Below are positions 36,401 through 40,485 of a DNA stretch of 40,485 nt, in pieces. A program made the position numbers and the translations under genes. The notes below the pieces were generated by a model, which searched no databases, was not told the DNA's origin, and was given only the letters and a program-made list of their open reading frames with translations. The stretch is from Dendronalium phyllosphericum CENA369 (lineage in GTDB: Bacteria > Cyanobacteriota > Cyanobacteriia > Cyanobacteriales > Nostocaceae): positions 1-40,485 of the forward strand of contig NZ_JAECZA010000238.1 in the NCBI RefSeq assembly GCF_016056275.1, in the 5' to 3' direction. Numbering within the stretch: position 1 is the stretch's first letter; each line of letters starts with the position of its first letter.

Positions 36401-36448
36401 ATCACGGTAACTAAGAAAGTTTTTGAGGATAAGTTGTACTGGGATCAT
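33422..36448 (-). CDS. sbcC: SbcC/Rad50-type SMC-like nuclease ATPase
   Basis: This 1008-residue ATPase subunit of the SbcCD (Mre11-Rad50-type) complex opens DNA hairpins and processes blocked double-strand ends. It shows the N-terminal ABC half with CGSNGAGKSSLLEAITWA (Walker A), and two long Gln-rich coiled coils (about 180-870) around a zinc-hook CPLC (about residue 495, in CPLCERSLDEHNW). The C-terminal half has YSGGEAFRINFAIRLALAKL (signature) and LLIIDEGFGTQDAEG (Walker B), then LTVTHMPHLKEAF. Length is normal. No sbcD/mre11 gene is adjacent, so the nuclease partner must be elsewhere. The ATG at 36446-36448 has no clear Shine-Dalgarno. Confidence 0.96.
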   Translation of the reverse strand: MIPVQLILKNFLSYRDATLDFSGLHTACICGSNGAGKSSLLEAITWAIWGESRAAAEDDVIHAGAKEVRVDFTFHSNQHKYRVIRTRVRGASSVLEFQIETPSGFRALTGKGVRATQDLILEHIKLDYDTFINSAYLRQGRADEFMLKRPSERKEILAELLKLNQYDDLEERAKESSRQFKARVEELERSLEAIKIQLQQREVTQAQKAELESELNQLQQVQAFDNIQLQSLQVVQHQRQNWEQQLNFVRQQYQNLTQDCDRLQQEHSAIKSQLADLVAILNQETEIKNGYAHYQSLQSQEEVLATKFEEYTRATGLRQQKQQQLTKQIHEIERQLQQVQGQLEALQQQEQEIHQTLSKSGEVEAGLAQLTAARRRVAHLDELQMQVSPLLQQRQNLQSQLHRVEANLRARLEQLQATENQLQRSSLRQPQLQQAVMEVGMQIEQMEKDRVYLQRVQEKGQERRHFIERLQAQQREYERLLGELDQKLQMLRNPDAICPLCERSLDEHNWNRVADKTKAEYKETEEQLWVFREQLACTDREIQVLRQKYREISQNLAPYESLREQRGQLSAQLQSTSDAEQQLQQLAAEKQHLERSLQAGDYAPDKQAELRQLEEYLQQLNYNEQDHALARSEVERWRWAEIKQGQIKDASKRRATLAARKPELQSQIAQLQTRIQQEQTDSECARQIVALERHIAEVAYSSEQHNNLRMAVRQAQSWQLRYQQLSSAQQQYPQLQARLQELESARSIRLIEKQKLATQIDSIVQQLAQAANPTEQIQALEQQLQARRRQLDEYIAKLGRLEQLAHQLETMQIQYEQQQLQLQSCKREYRVYQELAQAFGKNGIQALMIENVLPQLEAETNQLLSRLSANQLHVQFITQKSGRNGKSTRKNAKLIDTLDILIADARGTRAYETYSGGEAFRINFAIRLALAKLLAQRAGASLQLLIIDEGFGTQDAEGCDRLIAAINAIACDFACILTVTHMPHLKEAFQARIEVSKTQQGSQLHLLI

Positions 36449-36795
36449 TGAGGCTATAGCGCCACATCTACATTTTTTTAACTAGCAGTACAGATGCACT
36501 CTTGATAGTTTAGCTAGGTAGATATCAGGTTTCTAGTCCTGAAGACCGCAATTTTACGAAAATTAACAATATTATGAGCTAATTTTTCCTGTTAGGCAAA
36601 TTATTTTGCTCAGATTCAGAGAAAAATCAAACTTCTGGAGGTTAGCGTTTATTTTGCTCTGTTAGCACAAAAGAAGGCAAAAACAGATTTTCCTAGTTTT
36701 TAAAGAAGCAGGTTGAAACTTGGCATTTTTTCACTAAAAGTAATCCTAAAAAATAAAACCCGCGCTGGCGGGTTTCGTTTGTATAGCCACGACTT
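36449..36795. other. Spacer holding a minus-strand terminator
   Basis: The only clear structure is the terminator at 36746-36775. The rest presumably includes the sbcC promoter near its left end. Confidence 0.6.
36746..36775 (-). terminator. Rho-independent terminator of the 58-residue membrane protein gene
   Basis: Arms AAACCCGC (36756-36763) and GCGGGTTT (36768-36775) have a 4-nt loop. On the minus strand the stem is followed by TATTTTTT. It lies 20 bp past the small gene's stop. Confidence 0.85.
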
Positions 36796-36972
36796 CTAGT
36801 CGTCAGAGCTTAATTGTGGTTTATCGTCTCCCTTCTCATTTTGTTGCTTAGAATGATTTGAATTGCGATCGCTCCTCGAAAGCTCAACAATGAGATTGAA
36901 AACTGCATCGGCAGACTTTTCCACTGCCCAAGCTAAAAAGGCGCTAAGTATCAGCATTAAAATAGTGTCCAT
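36796..36972 (-). CDS. Small single-pass membrane protein, 58 residues, unknown
   Basis: The ATG at 36970-36972 opens a 58-codon frame. It encodes an N-terminal hydrophobic helix (TILMLILSAFLAWAVEK), a short amphipathic part (ADAVFNLIVELSR) and a very polar tail (SKQQNEKGDDKPQLSSDD). GTAGG a few bases upstream could be a weak Shine-Dalgarno. A strong terminator just downstream in the same direction supports a real transcript. I do not recognise the family. It lies alone between sbcC and the HTH-NACHT gene, and divergent from the latter by about 150 bp. Confidence 0.72.
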   Translation of the reverse strand: MDTILMLILSAFLAWAVEKSADAVFNLIVELSRSDRNSNHSKQQNEKGDDKPQLSSDD

Positions 36973-37039
36973 AAGACCTACTTGATTAACGACTCTTATA
37001 AGGTCGCGCTAATCGTGTCTGGGCAAGGGTTATGGCAAG

Positions 37040-37070
37040 TATGAGTTCAGGTATGATTTATGTATGAGTT
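37040..37070 (+). promoter_or_regulatory. Direct-repeat cluster upstream of the HTH-NACHT gene
   Basis: TATGAGTT (37040-37047), TATGATTT (37052-37059) and TATGAGTT (37063-37070) are spaced 11-12 bp apart, about one helical turn, and end 54 bp before the start codon. They could be binding sites for a regulator, possibly for the gene's own N-terminal HTH. This is inference. Confidence 0.45.
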
Positions 37071-37124
37071 GCGTGACTTTAATAACAGCGAGAAAATTAA
37101 CATAGTTAAGAAAGTCACAAAAGT

Positions 37125-39554
37125 ATGGCAGAGCGATCGCTTCAAGCATCTCAAAAAGGCATACAGTTAGCCAAACAAGCTCTGATAAGTAAGAGATTGT
37201 TGCAGAAAGATTTAATCGGTTTGGTTTGTCAGAGTCGCCAACCTATTTCCAAATTTTTTACAGGTAAACCTTGCGATCGCGAAATTTTTGTTGGAATTTG
37301 CGAAAGGCTGAGTTTGAAATGGCAAGACATTGCTGAAATGCCCCCAGTCGATGACTTAATAAAGGTAGAAAATAATACTTTTAATACCAATGCTCTTGTA
37401 AAAGAGGTACGCGAAAAGATAAAACCTCTCATTGAAGAACGCTGTGGCACAATGCGGGTGCTAGATATGACTCAACCCATTGGGCTGAATGATATTTATA
37501 CTAATGTCAACATTCTAGAGAAAATAACTGGACGGCGGTGGCTTGGAATTGATGAATTACTTCAACAGTGTACGAACGATGATTTTGACCGCTTTGGACT
37601 GAGCAGAATTACTGAAAAACGAGTGCCAGGACTAGAGGCAGTTGAGAAATATCCCAAGCTAATGATTTTGGGAAAACCAGGGGCAGGTAAAACCACTTTT
37701 TTGAAATATTTAGCAATGCAGTGTATTGGAGGTGAGTTTCAGTCTAAACGTGTCCCGATTTTTGTCACTCTTAAAAACTTTGCTGAAGCAGCAAATAAAC
37801 CTGGGTTACTGGAATATTTGATTGAAGATACGATAAAAAATATTTCTAACAAACCACCTTTTGTAGAGACTGAATTTATTTATTACATTCAAGATGTAAT
37901 AACTCATGGCAAGGCATTGATTTTACTTGATGGCTTGGATGAAGTTAGAGAAGAGGATAACAGCCGTATATTAAAAGAAATTGGTGATTTTTCTGAGCAT
38001 TTTCGGAAAAATCACTTCGTCATTACCTGCCGCATTGCAGCGCGAGAATATATTTTTGATAAATTTATAGAAGTAGAAGTTGCTGATTTTGATAATAAAC
38101 AAATTAAGACTTTTGCAACCAACTGGTTTAAGGACAAAGCTGTAAAACCAGAGACTTTTCTTGAACGCCTTGAAGACAATAATCGAATTAAACAACTTGC
38201 TGCAAGTCCTTTGCTGTTGACACTGCTATGTTTAGCATTTGAAGAGTCAGGAGATTTTCCAGCGAATCGTTCTGAGCTATATAAAGAAGGATTAGATGCA
38301 CTACTCAAAAAATGGGATGCCAAGCGGGGAATTCAGCGCGATCAGGTTTATAAAAAGCTATCAGTCCAACGCAAGGAAGATTTATTAAGCAAAATTGCTC
38401 TAACAACCTTTGAGCTTGGAGACTACTTCTTCAAGCAGAAAACAGCAGAGCGATACATCACACAATACATCCGCAATTTACCTGGTGCTAATACTGATGA
38501 GGAAGCACTGCAAGTCGATAGTGAGGAAGTTTTGCGTTCTATTGAATATCATCATGGGTTAGTTGTAGCAAGAGCAAAAGGGATTTATTCATTTTCTCAC
38601 TTGACATTTCATGAGTATTTCACAGCTAGAGAATTTGTAGTTGTAAGACAGTCATCAGAAGAAGCCTTGCAAAATCTTGTTAGCCATGTCACTGAAAAAC
38701 GTTGGCGGGAAGTCTTTTTGTTGGCAGTTGGGATGTCGCCTAGTGCAGATCGGTTGTTGCTTTTAATAAAGCAGCAAGTTGATTTACTTATTGATGATGA
38801 TGAGTTGCTAGGGTTTCTAAATTGGGTCAACCATAAATCTCTTTCAGTCGAGATTGCATTTAATCCCTTAACTGTGAGAGCATTCTATATTAACCTTTGT
38901 TCTGACCTTGAATTGAACTTAACTAATCACTTAGCAGAACCGGAGCCAGAGCCGGAGCCTGAGTCTGGTATTGACTATTCTAGTGTTCTTAATTCTGCCT
39001 TATTGGCTAGCTTGTTGATTAGTAACTCGACTAGCTCGACTAGATATTTTATAGAATCAGAACTTCGTCCTCTCAGCTTGAATACACTTGATTTTGAGAT
39101 TGATGATGCTCTTATTTCTGCTCTTGCTCATGCTCACAAACTTGCCTCTAATACTATACCTCAATTTCAAGTAGGCTCTAGTCTGGCGTTTACTCTTAAC
39201 CGTGCAATTAGCATTATATATGACAACGAGCTAAAACGCTCATTAAGAAGATTTAAACAGCAAATACCTGACCCAAAGAAAAACCGAGCAATATTTAAAA
39301 CATTGTGGAAAGCTAATGGAAAAGCTTGGTTAAATAAGTTAAAACTTATAATAATTGACAATCGCAATATAGGATATGAATGGAATTTTAGTGACGAGCA
39401 AAAAGACTTAATAAAACAGTATTACGATGCCAATCGATTCTTGGTGGATTGCCTGAATAGCGATTGTTATGTCAGCCGTGAAGTCCGACAGCAAATAGAG
39501 GATACTTTATTATTACCGATCGCAGAGATTCAAAAGCGTCAGCAACAGTCATGA
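37125..39554 (+). CDS. HTH-NACHT NTPase with Cys-containing C-terminal domain (conflict-system type)
   Basis: This 809-residue STAND protein has an N-terminal helix-turn-helix-like domain (about 1-70: ALISKRLLQKDLIGLV, SRQPISKFFTGKPCDREIF) and a NACHT ATPase with Walker A GKPGAGKTTFLKYLA (about 183) and Walker B ALILLDGLDEVREED (about 264). Then come ITCRIAAREY (sensor) and the winged/helical FSHLTFHEYFTAREFV. After an EPEPEPEPES linker, the C-terminal helical domain ends in FLVDCLNSDCYVSREVRQQI, with the C-x4-C that I associate with the Cys/His C-terminal domain of bacterial NACHT conflict proteins. Relatives are phage-defence NTPases, but no effector domain is obvious here. It stands alone on the plus strand, convergent with a pair of small genes. 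Confidence 0.92.
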   Translation: MAERSLQASQKGIQLAKQALISKRLLQKDLIGLVCQSRQPISKFFTGKPCDREIFVGICERLSLKWQDIAEMPPVDDLIKVENNTFNTNALVKEVREKIKPLIEERCGTMRVLDMTQPIGLNDIYTNVNILEKITGRRWLGIDELLQQCTNDDFDRFGLSRITEKRVPGLEAVEKYPKLMILGKPGAGKTTFLKYLAMQCIGGEFQSKRVPIFVTLKNFAEAANKPGLLEYLIEDTIKNISNKPPFVETEFIYYIQDVITHGKALILLDGLDEVREEDNSRILKEIGDFSEHFRKNHFVITCRIAAREYIFDKFIEVEVADFDNKQIKTFATNWFKDKAVKPETFLERLEDNNRIKQLAASPLLLTLLCLAFEESGDFPANRSELYKEGLDALLKKWDAKRGIQRDQVYKKLSVQRKEDLLSKIALTTFELGDYFFKQKTAERYITQYIRNLPGANTDEEALQVDSEEVLRSIEYHHGLVVARAKGIYSFSHLTFHEYFTAREFVVVRQSSEEALQNLVSHVTEKRWREVFLLAVGMSPSADRLLLLIKQQVDLLIDDDELLGFLNWVNHKSLSVEIAFNPLTVRAFYINLCSDLELNLTNHLAEPEPEPEPESGIDYSSVLNSALLASLLISNSTSSTRYFIESELRPLSLNTLDFEIDDALISALAHAHKLASNTIPQFQVGSSLAFTLNRAISIIYDNELKRSLRRFKQQIPDPKKNRAIFKTLWKANGKAWLNKLKLIIIDNRNIGYEWNFSDEQKDLIKQYYDANRFLVDCLNSDCYVSREVRQQIEDTLLLPIAEIQKRQQQS

Positions 39555-39649
39555 ACCGAGATTTAGTAAATAGCTATGTTTTAGTCTAAATATAACTTAA
39601 CTGTTCTATCTGCTACTCCATCGCCAACTGTACTAATTTAAGATTCAGC

Positions 39650-39925
39650 TTATACTTGCTCTTTATATAATGGCGAATTCTCAGGCAACTCCCAAGAATG
39701 CCCTTGACAATGAACGTAACCATTTGTAATAGAAATACCAAACATTTGGCGCATTATCTTGGCTGCTTCTTTCCTCTCTTCATCTGTCAAGTAATCCTGT
39801 CCTTTAAAACCTGCTCGATAAAGTTGAGGATTACCACCAGCATTCAAATGACGCTGTTTTCCAATTTCTAAAATTTCTTGAAACCTAGCATACTTTTGTT
39901 TTTGTTCTTCAGTCCAATTTTTCAT
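39650..39925 (-). CDS. Unknown small protein, second of a coupled pair
   Basis: This 91-residue soluble protein begins MKNWTEEQKQKYARFQEIL, with a charged helical N-terminal half (ARFQEILEIGKQRHLNAGG), a helix DEERKEAAKIMRQMFGI and a C-terminal segment NGYVHCQGHSWEL with Cys and two His. I do not recognise the family. ATG 39925 is chosen over a TTG at 39940 because it lies two bases after the stop of the 59-residue gene upstream, so translation is coupled. It is convergent with the NACHT gene (95 bp between stops). Function unknown. Confidence 0.75.
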   Translation of the reverse strand: MKNWTEEQKQKYARFQEILEIGKQRHLNAGGNPQLYRAGFKGQDYLTDEERKEAAKIMRQMFGISITNGYVHCQGHSWELPENSPLYKEQV

Positions 39926-39927
39926 GA

Positions 39928-40107
39928 TTACAAGTCCCAATTAGTCGGAACAATATCGCCGTTTTGCAAAATCATAGCAATTGGTAAGATTAGGCTTAAT
40001 GTATTGATGTACCAATTCCCAGTTTCTTCATCATAAAATGTATTACCGAGTAAATCTAGGGTAGTAAGCGCATTGATAATCAAGTATTGTGCTTCACTCG
40101 GTTCCAT
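39928..40107 (-). CDS. Unknown 59-residue protein, first of a coupled pair
   Basis: The ATG at 40105-40107 opens a 59-codon frame ending TTG TAA at 39928-39930. It encodes MEPSEAQYLIINALTTLDLL, then an acidic turn (GNTFYDEETGNWYI), a hydrophobic segment (NTLSLILPIAMILQNG) and NWDL at the end. It is the first gene of a two-gene minus-strand unit, with the partner ATG two bases past its stop. The tight coupling supports a real gene. I do not recognise the family, and a membrane helix is possible but short. Confidence 0.65.
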   Translation of the reverse strand: MEPSEAQYLIINALTTLDLLGNTFYDEETGNWYINTLSLILPIAMILQNGDIVPTNWDL

Positions 40108-40288
40108 TAGTGCTTTATCTATAACTTAACTTTAGCAATTTTAAGGGCAAAAGAAAGCATTTCTATATTTCTAAAAAAGGCATAGAATTTAACAATACCG
40201 TTGCCAAAATAAGAGCATGAAGAGGTAGGGCGTTTCGTAGTAGAGTTATTGTCTCTCACAACGACAACTCAGAAACTACTAGCCGCCC

Positions 40289-40485
40289 ATGCCCGACATC
40301 TTATCACTATTGCAATGTCTTCTACCGCAGATAAACGCCACAACGATGCGACAGTTGAACCAGATAATACAGGCCATGTTAGCGATGAATGGGCGAATCA
40401 CAATGTTGGGAATATCCCGGTGGGCAGAAATGGGTGGTAGTTATCGAACAATGTTGAGGTTCTTTCATACAGTAATACCTTGGGC
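40289..40485 (+). CDS. DDE-type transposase, N-terminus (partial, runs off the right edge)
   Basis: The ATG at 40289 opens a frame that stays open for 65 codons to the window edge. The residues include MPDILSLLQCLLPQINATTM, then QAMLAMNGRITMLGISRWAE and GGSYRTMLRFFHTVIPW. This matches, from memory, the N-terminus of an IS4/IS701-like cyanobacterial transposase family (typically GRVTMLGISRW, then GGSYRT, RFF, PW). A different frame over 40249-40440 is a shadow. The IS left end must lie upstream of 40289, but I could not identify its terminal inverted repeat. Catalytic residues are beyond the edge. Confidence 0.8.
   Translation, partial: MPDILSLLQCLLPQINATTMRQLNQIIQAMLAMNGRITMLGISRWAEMGGSYRTMLRFFHTVIPW

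Noticed and set aside
40249-40440. 63-codon plus-strand frame
   Set aside because: It starts at TTG and is out of frame with the transposase reading at 40289, which has recognisable residues and runs to the edge.

Overview
The window is cyanobacterial chromosome, most likely from a filamentous, heterocyst-forming (Nostocales-type) strain. The evidence is: very frequent HIP1 octamers (GCGATCGC) in and between genes; heptanucleotide tandem repeats between genes; a GlcNAc 2-epimerase that looks very close to the Anabaena CH1 enzyme; an SmtB/AztR-type metal regulator; a CcmK-type shell protein; and a cyanobacterial LexA-type box. A fragment of a mobile element sits at each end. The left end is the 5' part of a group II intron, and the right end is the start of a transposase gene.

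Layout. 1-3632: a Zn/Cd/Pb-type P1B ATPase gene, interrupted near its 3' end by the intron, and a divergent ArsR/SmtB regulator with an operator between them. 4115-7414: S-adenosylhomocysteinase (with terminator) and an MscS channel. 7590-8622: two unknown small genes behind a promoter that carries a LexA-box palindrome, closed by a strong terminator. 8689-8961: a GlsB/YeaQ-type small membrane protein. 9318-18126: a glycan-type cluster with three GT4-type glycosyltransferases, a GNAT acetyltransferase, a membrane-anchored or secreted beta-propeller protein and a GlcNAc 2-epimerase. A 13-copy 21-bp tandem array grows out of the epimerase stop codon.

18494-23028: a large NACHT NTPase with pentapeptide and TPR repeats, divergent from an ERI1-like DEDDh exonuclease. 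23170-25238: an orphan BMC shell protein, a class I/II aminotransferase and a YjbQ-family protein. 25285-27987: SRPBCC protein, CPXCG zinc-ribbon protein, B12-binding-type radical SAM protein and SemiSWEET transporter, all on the minus strand. 28133-28782: an antitoxin/PIN-toxin pair. 29064-32321: chorismate synthase and a PAS-GGDEF-EAL protein with a degenerate GGDEF motif. 32322-33421: 1.1 kb without a gene but with hairpins. 33422-36448: SbcC. 36796-36972: a 58-residue membrane protein with its own terminator. 37125-39554: an HTH-NACHT NTPase with a Cys-containing C-terminal domain, followed by a convergent, translationally coupled pair of unknown small genes (59 and 91 residues).

Most of the window is ordinary housekeeping and accessory chromosome. 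The parts most worth following up are the LexA-box two-gene unit, the heptad-encoding array at the epimerase tail, the two NACHT loci with their small neighbours, and the intron in the metal-export gene. Functions are read from motifs and remembered family resemblance; no database search was possible.
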